DNA of 56,711 bases from Prochlorococcus sp. AG-442-N17 (GCA_003212375.1 QCPY01000008.1:1-56711); one strand, 5' to 3'. Counted from the first letter of the stretch, positions 36,662 through 46,997 are shown. Numbers and translations: made by a program. Notes: a model not told the origin generated them from the letters alone.

Positions 36662-37315
36662 TTAATTTAATAAGGAGATTAACTTATTTTTAATATTTAG
36701 TTCTTCCCATAGTATATCTAAATTATTAGAGCCAATTTGCTGGAGAAAAGGAAATTCAGCAATAATAGGAATACTGCTCAGTTCAGTTAATGTTTTAGGA
36801 TTATCTAAGTGTTTTTCTCCGTTAATAATTAGACCTAGAATTTTAATATTTCTTTTTTGTAATGCCTCAATACTCAGAAGAGTATGATTAAGCGTTCCAA
36901 GTCCACTCTTACATACCAGTATGACGGGGATATTCCATTTTTTGATTTGATCTATTTGCAAATAATTTCTTGTGATTGGGACCATTAAGCCTCCTGCTGT
37001 TTCTACAATTAATGAACCATCAACTTTTGGTAAATTCAATAGCCGAAAGTTTATAACTGTTTGATCTATTTCTGCCGCCCAATGAGGAGAAACAGGTTCT
37101 TTAAAGACATAAGCCTCATTGATTATTTTTGTTTTTTCAACTTTTGTAAGTCGCTCAATAGTTTGACTATCAGTCTCTGATTCAATTCCGCTTTGAATAG
37201 GTTTCCAGTAAAAAGAATTTAATCCTCTTACAAAAAAAGAACTGATTAATGTTTTTCCTATATTAGTATCCGTCCCGCATATGACAAATTGGAATTGATT
37301 GTTGATATCGTTCAT
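36662..37315 (-). CDS. bioD: Dethiobiotin synthetase
   Basis: Closes the ureido ring of DAPA with CO2 and ATP to give dethiobiotin. The 217 residues start with the P-loop FVICGTDTNIGKTLISS. WKPIQSG and IVETAGGLMVP, which bind substrate and Mg, follow. Its start overlaps the bioC stop by four bases. Confidence 0.95.
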   Translation of the reverse strand: MNDINNQFQFVICGTDTNIGKTLISSFFVRGLNSFYWKPIQSGIESETDSQTIERLTKVEKTKIINEAYVFKEPVSPHWAAEIDQTVINFRLLNLPKVDGSLIVETAGGLMVPITRNYLQIDQIKKWNIPVILVCKSGLGTLNHTLLSIEALQKRNIKILGLIINGEKHLDNPKTLTELSSIPIIAEFPFLQQIGSNNLDILWEELNIKNKLISLLN

Positions 37316-38070
37316 GATTTTTTTAATATTTGAATATTAATTTCCCATGTAAGGTTAACTGAATTAGTGTCTTTCTTAGGCCAATACCTTTGTATTTTTC
37401 TTAATTCATGTACTTTTTTACGTTGACATTTAGTTGATTGGGCTCCTACATTCACTATGCTCCTAAAAAGTTTATAAACATCTGGAAAGTTTTCTACGTA
37501 TAAGTATTCATTGGATAAGAATATTTCATCAGGGTTGAAACTTTTAATTATATCTCTAGAAAAAGGGAAAGTTAGGCCGCTATATTCAACATTAATTTCT
37601 TTACAAGTTTGCTTCCATTCAGGGAAAGAATTTCTTGTGGGATATGAAATTATTAAATAACCACCAGATCTTAATTTACTAAACCATTCTCTTATAATTT
37701 TTTCGGGATTATCCAACCAGTGTATACAAAAGTTAGATGTCATTAGTGGACAGTTTTCAATTGATGGAGGTAATCCATTATTTAAATTCCATAAAATCTT
37801 TTTACTAAATTCTTTATTTTGGAGAAGCATTTTTTTGCTAAAATCGATTCGGGTAATCTTTTTTGTAGAAAATTCTTTTTCTATTTCATCAGCTAATAAG
37901 CCAGTACCCGAACCAAGATCTATCCATTCACCTTTTTGAATACTTAGTCCTTTTAAGTGAGAAACAATATATTCAGCAAAATGTCTTTGAATATTTGAAT
38001 AAAGTAAATAATCTGCTGAAGCATTATTAAAATTCTTTTTAATTGTTTCGCTCCAAGCCTTATTTTTCAT
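37312..38070 (-). CDS. bioC: Malonyl-ACP O-methyltransferase BioC
   Basis: Methylates malonyl-ACP so that fatty acid synthesis can build the pimelate chain. The 252-residue class I methyltransferase has a BioC-like start (IKKNFNNASADYLLYSNIQRHFAEYIV), the SAM motif WIDLGSGTGLLADEI, and MTSNFCIHWLDNPEKIIREW. Its place between bioK and bioD supports the call over other methyltransferases. It overlaps bioK by 11 bases and bioD by four. Confidence 0.92.
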   Translation of the reverse strand: MKNKAWSETIKKNFNNASADYLLYSNIQRHFAEYIVSHLKGLSIQKGEWIDLGSGTGLLADEIEKEFSTKKITRIDFSKKMLLQNKEFSKKILWNLNNGLPPSIENCPLMTSNFCIHWLDNPEKIIREWFSKLRSGGYLIISYPTRNSFPEWKQTCKEINVEYSGLTFPFSRDIIKSFNPDEIFLSNEYLYVENFPDVYKLFRSIVNVGAQSTKCQRKKVHELRKIQRYWPKKDTNSVNLTWEINIQILKKS

Positions 38071-38776
38071 ATTTATTATTTAATGCTCTTTTGATAATTT
38101 GGTAAAAATTTAAATTAGTTAAACAATGTCCTTGATTAGGTAATTCAATTAATGTGGGCTTTTTAATTAATGTTTTATTTAAAAATTCAATAAAATTAAT
38201 ACTTGAATCCTGGTCAAGAATTAAATCTTTTTTGGAATTTATAACTATCACATTGCAGTTTTTCTGAAAAGACTTAAAAGAATTTATATCTGTATAAAGT
38301 TTTTTAAGATCATTTAATAGTAGTTTATTATTTAAACCCTCTAAGTTTTCATTAAACACATTTTGGAAATTTATAGTCATATTATTTGGTGAAAAAGATC
38401 GACTTATAAATTCTTTTAACATAACCTTGGTTTCAAATGAAGTTATTTTTTTCTCCATTCTCTTTAGAGATCTATAAATTAAATTTCTTTTTTTGCTAGA
38501 GGGAAGAAAATTATTAAATGAATTGATAAATACAATATGGGATGCTTCATTTAAAAGATTCCCTTCGATTAAATGAAAACCTAAAGAGTGACATAAAACC
38601 ATCTTGATTTGATCATTCATATTATTTTTTATCCATTTTGATTGATTGATATTTTTTGAAAAGTAACCTCTTTCATTATCTTGCCAATGCCAACCATTTT
38701 TTTTAAATTCATATTTATAACTATCCCAGAAACTTTGATCAAACCCCCAACCATGCTGAGTAATAACTTGATTCAT
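38060..38776 (-). CDS. bioK: Pimeloyl-ACP methyl ester esterase, probably BioK type
   Basis: An alpha/beta hydrolase of 238 residues expected to remove the methyl group that BioC added, ending pimelate synthesis. The oxyanion part is QHGWGFDQSFW, the nucleophile is S64 in VLCHSLGFHL, the acid is likely in NSKKDLILD and the histidine is in PNQGHCLTN. The nucleophile elbow reads C-H-S-L-G where most hydrolases have G-x-S-x-G. The sequence is far from E. coli BioH; marine picocyanobacteria are known to use a separate esterase, BioK, in this operon position. I infer BioK from the operon and taxon. Confidence 0.82.
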   Translation of the reverse strand: MNQVITQHGWGFDQSFWDSYKYEFKKNGWHWQDNERGYFSKNINQSKWIKNNMNDQIKMVLCHSLGFHLIEGNLLNEASHIVFINSFNNFLPSSKKRNLIYRSLKRMEKKITSFETKVMLKEFISRSFSPNNMTINFQNVFNENLEGLNNKLLLNDLKKLYTDINSFKSFQKNCNVIVINSKKDLILDQDSSINFIEFLNKTLIKKPTLIELPNQGHCLTNLNFYQIIKRALNNKYEK

Positions 38777-39933
38777 TTGAAATCTTTTAAAACAGAAATG
38801 AATTCTTTGAGTATGACTAGATTTAAATCTCTTCTAATTGTTAACCTTATTCTTGATTCGTTCACAGGAACAGTTGGTGGTCTAATAGCAATAGCTAAAA
38901 AGCCATTTTTTTCGAGATGTTTTTGTAGAAGTATTGCCTTTTCTTCTTGCCCCATAATAATCGATAAGATTTGAGAGTCTCCTCTAATTGGATAACTAAA
39001 ATTTCGAAGTATTTCCTTTTTCCACATTTTAGAGGTGCTTAATAAATTAATACCCCATGTTTTATTACATTTTATTATTTCAAGAGATTTAAGTGCTCCT
39101 GCAGCTAAAGCTGGGGAAAGAGCAGTCGTATATCTAAAGGCCCCACTTGTTTGAATAAGATATTCTCCAATTTTGGAGTTGCAAGCTATAAAAGCTCCTC
39201 CACTACCAAATGATTTACCAAATGTTCCAGTAATCATAGTTATATCACCTGATAAATCAAAACTTAGACCTTTACCCTCAGGTCCTAAAATCCCAAGAGC
39301 ATGCGCCTCATCAACTAATAATTCAACATTATATTTTTTGCAAATTTCAACAATTTCTCTCAGAGGTGCAATTGAGCCTTCCATACTGTAAAGCGACTCC
39401 ACAATTATGAGAATGGAGTTTTTAGTATCCTTGAATTTAAGAATTTTATTTTCTAAATCTTTTAAATCATTATGTGCGAATCTTACTAGTTTAGATTCAG
39501 AAGCTTTTACTCCAACTAATAGAGAATTATGAATAAATTTATCTGCTATCACAATGCTGTTTCTATTCACTAAACCTTGTACAGCAGCAATATTAGCTTG
39601 GAATCCACTTGGAAATAAAAGAACTTTTTCCTTATTAAGCCATTCCTCAAGCTGTTTTTCTAATAATTTATGTATTGGCCTTGAGCCTGATATAAATCTT
39701 GAACTACCTGAACCAAGACCTTCAGATAAACTTGTTGCATGGGATGCTTTTATTACTTCATCGTTTCTGCTTAATCCAAAATAATCATTGCTACATAAGT
39801 CAACGAGTCTATTTTTAATCTTATTTGAATTTAAATTTTGAAGTTCATATGGTTTTTGACCTAAGGTGAATGTTTTTAATTTACGAAGTCTATTTTTTGG
39901 AATTTTTATTTTATGCATTTTAAACAACTTCAA
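38773..39933 (-). CDS. bioF: 8-amino-7-oxononanoate synthase
   Basis: PLP enzyme that condenses pimeloyl-ACP with alanine to form KAPA. In 386 residues it shows LCSNDYFGLSRNDEV, the GSGSSRFISGSRPIHKLLE loop, LLVDEAHALGILGPEGKG and the PLP lysine in TGTFGKSFGSGGAF. It is the first gene of the biotin run and overlaps bioK by four bases. The short upstream region shared with the helicase gene holds a 14-base palindrome. Confidence 0.95.
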   Translation of the reverse strand: MKLFKMHKIKIPKNRLRKLKTFTLGQKPYELQNLNSNKIKNRLVDLCSNDYFGLSRNDEVIKASHATSLSEGLGSGSSRFISGSRPIHKLLEKQLEEWLNKEKVLLFPSGFQANIAAVQGLVNRNSIVIADKFIHNSLLVGVKASESKLVRFAHNDLKDLENKILKFKDTKNSILIIVESLYSMEGSIAPLREIVEICKKYNVELLVDEAHALGILGPEGKGLSFDLSGDITMITGTFGKSFGSGGAFIACNSKIGEYLIQTSGAFRYTTALSPALAAGALKSLEIIKCNKTWGINLLSTSKMWKKEILRNFSYPIRGDSQILSIIMGQEEKAILLQKHLEKNGFLAIAIRPPTVPVNESRIRLTIRRDLNLVILKEFISVLKDFK

Positions 39934-40000
39934 TTAATTAATTTTTATAAAATGATATAGATTTACTATAAAAGTTTGCAAGGTGTTTATTGTTTATTAA

Positions 40001-40014
40001 GATCTATATAGATC
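40001..40014. promoter_or_regulatory. Perfect 14-base palindrome between bioF and the helicase gene
   Basis: GATCTATATAGATC is a perfect dyad 68-81 bases upstream of the bioF start and 43-56 bases before the helicase start. Its place in the divergent promoter region of the biotin genes would suit an operator. It does not resemble the E. coli BirA operator or the BioR site as I know them. It could be chance in A/T-rich DNA. Confidence 0.3.
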
Positions 40015-40056
40015 ATATCTTAAGAAGTTAACTCCTCACCTCTTCAATCACAACTA

Positions 40057-42783
40057 TTGCTTGATTTAGAGGAATATTTTCCATTCCAGCTAGATCCGTT
40101 CCAAATAAAGGCAATAAAAGCTATAAATAGTGGGAATTCTGTTGTTTTAACTGCTCCAACTGGAGCAGGGAAAACACTCATTGGTGAATTTGCTATTTAT
40201 AGAGGTTTATCTCATGAAAATAGAGTTTTTTATACAACGCCTTTAAAAGCTTTATCAAATCAAAAGTTTAGGGATTTTGTTAATCAATTTGGGGATAAGA
40301 AAGTAGGCCTTCTTACAGGTGATATTAGTATAAATAGAGAAGCTCCAATCTTAGTAATGACTACTGAGATTTTCAGGAATATGCTTTATGGAGAATTTGA
40401 AGAATTTGATGACCCATTGGTAAATCTTGAATCTGTAATTCTTGATGAATGTCATTATATGAATGATCCACAAAGGGGTACAGTTTGGGAAGAAACAATA
40501 ATTCATTGTCCTAGTAGAACTCAGATAATAGCTTTATCAGCTACGATCTCTAATGCAGATCAACTACAAAATTGGATAGAAAAAGTACATGGACCTACTG
40601 TACTTGTAACAAGTGATGAACGACCGGTACCATTAGATTTTATTTTTTGTAGCGCAAAAGGCCTCCATCCACTGTTGAATAATAAAGGTAACGGTATTCA
40701 TCCAAATTGCAAGATTTGGAGAGCCCCAAAAGGGCAAAAAAAGAGAGGTAAAGTAGGCAGAATAATACAACCAAAGTCTCCTCCAATTGGCTTTGTTGTT
40801 ACTAAACTGGCTGAAAGAAATATGTTACCAGCAATTTATTTTATTTTTAGTAGAAGAGGGTGTGATAAGGCTATTGAACAAATAAGAGATTTATCTTTAG
40901 TAAGTTATTCTGAAGCAAATTTGATATCCCAAAGATTAGATTTATATCTGAAAAATAATGAAGAAGGACTAAAAGATAAATTACATTGCGAAGCTCTGAA
41001 ACAAGGAATAGCTTCTCATCATGCTGGGATGTTACCAGCATGGAAAGAGTTAGTAGAGGAACTATTTCAGAAAGGATTAATAAAAGTTGTTTTTGCAACA
41101 GAAACTTTAGCTGCAGGTATTAATATGCCAGCAAGAACAACAGTGATTTCTTCATTATCAAAAAGAACTGAAGAGGGACATAGATTATTATTTAGTAGTG
41201 AGTTTTTACAAATGTCAGGTAGAGCAGGAAGAAGAGGAAAGGATTTGCAGGGATATGTTGTAACATTACAAACTAGATTTGAGGGTGCAAAAGAGGCTAG
41301 TTCTTTGGCTATTAGTAAACCAAATTCACTAGTGAGTCAATTCACCCCAAGTTATGGAATGGTTTTAAACCTTTTGCAAAATTATAGTTTAGATAAATCT
41401 CGAGAATTAATCAAAAGAAGTTTTGGCAGCTTTTTATATTTAGGAGAATCTTCAGAAGAAAAAATTAATCTTGATAATTTAGAGAGAGATTTGATAGAAC
41501 TAAAAAAAATCACTTCTAATATTTCATGGCAAGATTTCGATGCATGTGAAAAGATGAAAAGTCGTTTAAAAGAAGAAAGAAGATTATTAAGGATATTGGA
41601 GAAACAAGCAACCGAAAAATTATCAGAAGAAATTACTAATGCTCTTACTTTTATTAAAGATGGAAGTTTAATTGCCATCAAAGCACCTCAAATAAATAGA
41701 AGGGTTGTTCCAGCATTGATTTGTAAAAAATTCTATGAATCAAAAAAAATTAAAAGTTTGCTCTGCTTAACAATTGATAATTTATTTATACTCATAAAAC
41801 CTTCTTACATAGTAAATATTTTTCCTGATTTAGAAGAAATTGATATTTTGAAGCTTGAGGTACCCAAGATGAATTTCTCAGGAGAAGTAGTTAGAGGAGA
41901 AAGCGACTCACAAACTTATGTAGATAAAATTTTCAAAATTTCTGAAAAACATGATTTAAGAACTCCTCAATATGATTTAACAAATGAAGTTTTGGAACAA
42001 CAGAAACTAATTACTGATTTGGATGAAAAAATAACTAATCAGCCTGCTAATAAATTTGGTGATCCTAAAAAATTAAAAAGATTTAGAAAAAGGATTATCG
42101 AGATTGAACAAGAAATTTTTATGAGAAAGAAACTCCTTGCAGATAAAGAAAATTATAACTGGAAAAAATTTACTGATTTGATTAAAATATTGAATCATTT
42201 TGGTTGTTTAGATGATTTAGAGCTCACTGAAGTTGGACAAACAGTTGGCGCAATAAGAAGCGAGAATGAATTATGGGTAGGACTTGTTTTACTTAGTGGG
42301 TATTTGGATGATTTAGACCCACCTGATTTAGCAGCAATAATTCAAGCTATTTCTGTCGATGTAAGAAGACCAAATCTTTGGTGCAATTTTAAGCCTTCTG
42401 TAAAAGTTTTAGATGTTTTTTATGAGTTAGAGAGCCTAAGAAAATTAGTTGCCTCAAAACAAAAAAATTTTACTATTGATACTCCAATTTTTTTAGAAAC
42501 AGATTTAACTGGAATAATTTCAGAATGGGCAAAGGGTAAAAAATGGAAAGACCTAATTTTTAATACTTCTTTAGATGAAGGAGATGTGGTAAGGATCTTA
42601 AGAAGGTCTATAGATGTTTTATCACAAATTCAATATTGCTTGGGAGTTAGCAATAAGTTAAAAAATAAAGCAAAGTTAGCATTAAAAGCTATTAATAGAT
42701 TTCCTGTTTCCGAATCGAATGATTTGTTAAAAGTCTCTGATAATACAAACCCTGCAACAAAAAGAATTGATCATAATTCCTGA
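40057..42783 (+). CDS. Ski2/Mtr4-like DEAD/DExH-box RNA helicase
   Basis: The 908-residue superfamily 2 helicase starts at the Q-like PFQLDPFQIKAI. Its motifs are: I APTGAGKT; Ia TTPLKALSNQKF; II LDECHYMND (DECH variant); III LSATISN; V ATETLAAGINMPART; VI QMSGRAGRRG. The C-terminal third (from ~580) fits the arch/DSHCT part seen in Ski2- and Mtr4-like proteins. Cyanobacteria and plastids have such helicases (ISE2 in plants), tied to RNA processing and decay. The start is TTG; the frame upstream has no ATG or GTG before a stop at 40021. It converges on fumC with an 11-base gap. Confidence 0.9.
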   Translation: MLDLEEYFPFQLDPFQIKAIKAINSGNSVVLTAPTGAGKTLIGEFAIYRGLSHENRVFYTTPLKALSNQKFRDFVNQFGDKKVGLLTGDISINREAPILVMTTEIFRNMLYGEFEEFDDPLVNLESVILDECHYMNDPQRGTVWEETIIHCPSRTQIIALSATISNADQLQNWIEKVHGPTVLVTSDERPVPLDFIFCSAKGLHPLLNNKGNGIHPNCKIWRAPKGQKKRGKVGRIIQPKSPPIGFVVTKLAERNMLPAIYFIFSRRGCDKAIEQIRDLSLVSYSEANLISQRLDLYLKNNEEGLKDKLHCEALKQGIASHHAGMLPAWKELVEELFQKGLIKVVFATETLAAGINMPARTTVISSLSKRTEEGHRLLFSSEFLQMSGRAGRRGKDLQGYVVTLQTRFEGAKEASSLAISKPNSLVSQFTPSYGMVLNLLQNYSLDKSRELIKRSFGSFLYLGESSEEKINLDNLERDLIELKKITSNISWQDFDACEKMKSRLKEERRLLRILEKQATEKLSEEITNALTFIKDGSLIAIKAPQINRRVVPALICKKFYESKKIKSLLCLTIDNLFILIKPSYIVNIFPDLEEIDILKLEVPKMNFSGEVVRGESDSQTYVDKIFKISEKHDLRTPQYDLTNEVLEQQKLITDLDEKITNQPANKFGDPKKLKRFRKRIIEIEQEIFMRKKLLADKENYNWKKFTDLIKILNHFGCLDDLELTEVGQTVGAIRSENELWVGLVLLSGYLDDLDPPDLAAIIQAISVDVRRPNLWCNFKPSVKVLDVFYELESLRKLVASKQKNFTIDTPIFLETDLTGIISEWAKGKKWKDLIFNTSLDEGDVVRILRRSIDVLSQIQYCLGVSNKLKNKAKLALKAINRFPVSESNDLLKVSDNTNPATKRIDHNS

Positions 42784-42794
42784 TGAGATCCTAA

Positions 42795-44180
42795 TTAGAT
42801 CATTTCATTAGTATTGATAGCATCTTCAAATTCATTATCACTTAGGTAACCCAATTTCCTTGTTGCCTCTTTTAAGTTTATAGATTCATTAAAAGCAAGA
42901 TTTGCAATTTCTGCTGCTTTCTCATAACCTATTTTTGGCACCAAGGCTGTTACAAGCATTAGTGAATTTTCAAGATTTGTTTTTATAGTCTTTGGGTTGG
43001 GTTGCATCCCTTCAACTAATTTTGCTCTGAAGTTAGCTATTGCATTATTCAGTAATTTTATGCTCGTTAGAATATTAAATCCAATAAGTGGCTTATATTC
43101 ATTCATTTGTAAAGTACCGCTGGCATTAGCTATTGATACCGCATATTCAAAACCCATAACTTGAGTGCATACCATTGATAATGCTTCACATTGAGTAGGA
43201 TTAACTTTGCCTGGCATAATTGAGCTCCCTGGTTCATTCTGGGGAATTATTAATTCATAAATACCTGATCTAGGCCCTGAGGACAATATTTTTATGTCAT
43301 TAGAAATCTTAAATAACGAACTTGCTAAGATTTTTAATTGACACATTACATGTGCTAATCGATCATGTGATGCCATTAAAGAGAAATTATTATTTGATTT
43401 ATAAAAAGTTAGATCAGTATCCTCTGAAATTGATTTTATAGATTCTTCACAAAACTCTTTTGGACAATTAATACCTGTGCCAACTGCAGTGCCACCAAGT
43501 GGTAAGAAACATAATTCATCAAGACTCATTAGAAGGTTATCTTTGGCATCTTTTAGCTGTTGTGACCAAGCGGAAACTTCCTGCCCGAGTGATATAGGAA
43601 CCGCATCTTGAAAATGGGTTCTACCTATTTTTATAAGATCTTTCCATTCATCACTCTTTCTATCTAAAACCATAGTAAGTTCCAGTATTGATGGAACTAA
43701 TTTTTTTAATATTGAAGAAACAACAGATATCTGAATAGCCGCTGGAAAGGTATCATTTGTAGATTGTGATTTATTAACATCATCGTTTGGATGAATAGGA
43801 TTATGACTCCCAAGTTCTGAATTTGTTTTTAATGCGGCAATATTAGATATGACCTCATTTATATTCATATTTGTTTGAGTCCCACTGCCTGTTTGCCATA
43901 TTTTTAAAGGAAACTGGGAATCATGTTTCCCAGCTATTATTTCTGAGCAAGCTTCAATAATAAGATTTTTTTTTACTTTATCGATTAAACCTAATTTGAA
44001 ATTAGCATTTGCAGCTGCTTTTTTAATAACTGTAATTGAATAAATCAATTCAATCGGTATTAATTCCTCACCAATTGAAAAATTTATAATTGATCTCTGT
44101 GTTTGTGCTCCCCACAAAGCTTCCAAAGGAACTTTAATTCTCCCCATGCTATCCGTTTCAAATCTAAAGTTTTTGGTCAT
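42795..44180 (-). CDS. fumC: Class II fumarate hydratase
   Basis: Hydrates fumarate to malate. Family features are DSMGRIKVPLEALWGAQTQRS, TGSGTQTNMNINEV, the catalytic region HPNDDVNKSQSTNDTFPAA, GRTHFQDAVPI and the signature GSSIMPGKVNPTQCEAL. The frame extends 11 codons upstream to an ATG at 44213, but the ATG at 44180 (MTKNFRFETDSMGRIKVP) gives the usual N-terminus, so I chose it (461 residues). It follows purB by 49 bases. Besides the TCA cycle it recycles fumarate released by purB, a sensible pairing. Confidence 0.95.
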   Translation of the reverse strand: MTKNFRFETDSMGRIKVPLEALWGAQTQRSIINFSIGEELIPIELIYSITVIKKAAANANFKLGLIDKVKKNLIIEACSEIIAGKHDSQFPLKIWQTGSGTQTNMNINEVISNIAALKTNSELGSHNPIHPNDDVNKSQSTNDTFPAAIQISVVSSILKKLVPSILELTMVLDRKSDEWKDLIKIGRTHFQDAVPISLGQEVSAWSQQLKDAKDNLLMSLDELCFLPLGGTAVGTGINCPKEFCEESIKSISEDTDLTFYKSNNNFSLMASHDRLAHVMCQLKILASSLFKISNDIKILSSGPRSGIYELIIPQNEPGSSIMPGKVNPTQCEALSMVCTQVMGFEYAVSIANASGTLQMNEYKPLIGFNILTSIKLLNNAIANFRAKLVEGMQPNPKTIKTNLENSLMLVTALVPKIGYEKAAEIANLAFNESINLKEATRKLGYLSDNEFEDAINTNEMI

Positions 44181-44229
44181 TATTCGTTTTAAAAAACTGT
44201 AGTTAAACTTCAAATAAGATTTAAGAGAT

Positions 44230-45525
44230 TTAAATACTTAACTTTTTCCATATTACATTTAAATTGCTGAGATGAATTGCTGGGTCGAAGCATTCCTTTA
44301 AATCATTTTCATTAACTAATCCCATGATCTCCTTATCTCCCTTAATATTTTGCTTGAAATTACCATTGTCATTATTCCAAGCTTGATGAGCATTTTTTTG
44401 TACTAAACTATATGCCTTTTCTCTAGATAAACCTTTTTCTACCAGTAAAAGTAAAACTTTTTGACTAAAAATTACACCCCCATATATATTTAAGTTCTTG
44501 AGCATATTTTCTGGATAAACTTTTAAATTACTTATTATTTCTGTCATTTCTCTAAGCATAAAATGAAGACATATAGAAACATCAGGTAACATGATTCGTT
44601 CATTAGAACTATGGCTAATATCTCTCTCATGCCAAAGTGAGACATTTTCAAGAGCTGTTACAACATAACTCCTCAAAATTCTTGATAGACCGCTGACCCT
44701 TTCACTACGAATGGGGTTTCTTTTGTGTGGCATAGCTGAGCTCCCTTTTTGCCCTTTTGTAAATCCTTCTTCAACTTCTAAAACGTCCGTTCGCTGAAGG
44801 TTTCTTATTTCTGTGGCAAATCTATCAAGTGAAGCGCCAACAAGTGCGATTATTTGAACGTATTCTGCATGTCTATCTCGCGATATAACCTGCGTACTAG
44901 CAGTGTCTGGTTTTAAACCTAGTAAATCACAAGTTATTTTTTCTATTTCTGGGTTGGTATTGGCATATGTACCCATCGCACCGCTTATTTGTCCTATGGA
45001 AATAGATTCTTTAAGGGTTAATAATCTTTTTTTATCTCTTAATATTTCCGCTAACCATCCCGCTAATTTAAAACCAAAAGAAATTGGCTCTCCGTGAATA
45101 GCATGCGACCTCCCAATCATTAATGTATTTTTATGCTGCCTTGCTAATAATCTGACTTCATTTTCTAGTTTTTCAATTTCTTCTAATAATAATTCACAAG
45201 AATCTTTTAATTGTAAAGATAAGCCAGTATCAAGTACATCGCTGCTAGTCATCCCAACATGAATGTACCTTCCGGAATCTCCAACATATTCATTGATATT
45301 TGTAAGAAATGCTATTACATCATGTTTCACCTCTTTCTCAATTTCTTTAATTCTTGATTCTTCAAATTTTGCATTTAACCGAATTGTTTTTAAATCCGCT
45401 TCAGGTATTTTCCCAAGAGAATAATTTGCCTCGCATGCTGCAATTTCAACTTTAAGCCAACTCTGGAATTTTGCATTTTCAGTCCAGATTCTTCCCATCT
45501 CTGGCAATGTGTAACGTTCAATCAC
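44230..45525 (-). CDS. purB: Adenylosuccinate lyase
   Basis: Splits SAICAR and adenylosuccinate in purine synthesis, releasing fumarate. The 431-residue sequence has YTLPEMGRIWTENAKFQSWL at the start, VGMTSSDVLDTG, GRSHAIHGEPISFG with the catalytic histidine, and the mobile signature loop GSSAMPHKRNPIRSE. It is upstream of fumC on the same strand and downstream of a possible small gene. Confidence 0.96.
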   Translation of the reverse strand: MIERYTLPEMGRIWTENAKFQSWLKVEIAACEANYSLGKIPEADLKTIRLNAKFEESRIKEIEKEVKHDVIAFLTNINEYVGDSGRYIHVGMTSSDVLDTGLSLQLKDSCELLLEEIEKLENEVRLLARQHKNTLMIGRSHAIHGEPISFGFKLAGWLAEILRDKKRLLTLKESISIGQISGAMGTYANTNPEIEKITCDLLGLKPDTASTQVISRDRHAEYVQIIALVGASLDRFATEIRNLQRTDVLEVEEGFTKGQKGSSAMPHKRNPIRSERVSGLSRILRSYVVTALENVSLWHERDISHSSNERIMLPDVSICLHFMLREMTEIISNLKVYPENMLKNLNIYGGVIFSQKVLLLLVEKGLSREKAYSLVQKNAHQAWNNDNGNFKQNIKGDKEIMGLVNENDLKECFDPAIHLSNLNVIWKKLSI

Positions 45526-45577
45526 AATTTTAAAATATCTTCAATTTCAACTTTATAACTAAAATCTCATAATTGCT

Positions 45578-45733
45578 CTATACGTTAATGATGTACTTGC
45601 CATTGAACATATTTGAATATTTTAAATTTTCTAATGCATTAGCTTTTGGATTTATAAATATTATGTCATTTTTAAAGTGTCTAAAACTTGAGATTGGATT
45701 ATCTTTATAGATAATTGTGTATTTTGTTCTCAT
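45578..45733 (-). CDS. Possible 51-residue protein of unknown function
   Basis: An ATG-started frame of 51 codons on the minus strand lies 52 bases upstream of purB: MRTKYTIIYKDNPISSFRHF, then KNDIIFINPKANALENLKYS and NMFNGKYIINV. Codon use (AGA, TTA, AAT, AAA) looks like the neighbours, and the residue mix looks soluble and beta-strand-like. It is the only plausible gene in the 296-base space between purB and the TlyA-like gene. A 40-codon frame opposite it (45590 onward) is less convincing. The length alone is within chance for such A/T-rich DNA. Confidence 0.4.
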   Translation of the reverse strand: MRTKYTIIYKDNPISSFRHFKNDIIFINPKANALENLKYSNMFNGKYIINV

Positions 45734-45821
45734 TAAAATTTAAACATTAGTGCTATGTTTCAAAAATATAAATTGAGTTTATTCGCTAGTTGTTTTTTAG
45801 ATCTTAAACTTTCTAGCAGAA

Positions 45822-46626
45822 ATGATTGAAAAAAGCAGATTAGATCTCTATCTTCTTAAGAAAGGTTTATGTCAAACTCGTCAGAAGGCGCAGGGTATTA
45901 TTCTTGCCGGGAAGGTGAAGGATGTTAATGGAAAAATTTTTGATAAGCCTGGCCAACAAGTTAAAGTCGGAACTGAATTTTATATAGAATCTGAACCTCA
46001 ATTTGTTTCAAGAGGAGGAGAAAAATTATTAGAAGCTTTTAAAAAATTAGATATTAATGTGAAAGATAAAGTTTGTATAGATGCAGGAATTTCTACAGGA
46101 GGGTTTACTGATTGCTTGTTACAACAAGGGGCTAAAATGGTATACGGGGTAGATGTTGGGTATGGGCAAACAGCTTGGGAAATAAGAAATAATCCAAAAG
46201 TCAGACTCTTTGAAAGATCAAATATTCGAAATTTAAAGCCTATAGATTTATGTTCTAGAGACAATTTATTACCAAATTTTGTTGTAGCGGATTTATCGTT
46301 TATTTCATTAAAGTTAGTTTTTGAACCAATTAATAATCTATTATCAGGAAATTTTATAGAAGGAATATTTCTTATTAAACCTCAATTCGAGGTTGGAAAA
46401 GATAGGGTTTGCAAAGGGGGTGTTGTAAGAAAGGCTCAATATCATATTGAGGCGATAGAGTCAGTTATAAATACTGCAGAAGAATTAAAATGGAAAATAA
46501 AGGGCTTAATAGCTTCTCCATTAGTTGGACCTGCAGGAAATCATGAATATCTTGCTTGGATGACAAAGTCTGGGAAGCCTAATCCAAAAATCAATAGAAA
46601 ATTTATAGAAAAATTAGTAAGAGAAA

Positions 46627-46634
<8 letters not shown>
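45822..46634 (+). CDS. TlyA-type rRNA methyltransferase (S4 + FtsJ domains)
   Basis: The 270-residue protein has an S4 RNA-binding domain (SRLDLYLLKKGLCQTRQKAQ, about 3-60) and an FtsJ/RrmJ-like SAM methyltransferase domain (CIDAGISTGGFTDCLLQQGA, VYGVDVGYGQ, FVVADLSFISL, LIKPQFE). Known relatives 2'-O-methylate 16S/23S rRNA cytidines; older annotations call it hemolysin A, for which there is no support here. Its TAA stop abuts the stop of convergent glnB with no base between. Confidence 0.9.
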
Positions 46635-46976
<342 letters not shown>

Positions 46977-46997
46977 TTAAGTTTGAATATTTTAATT

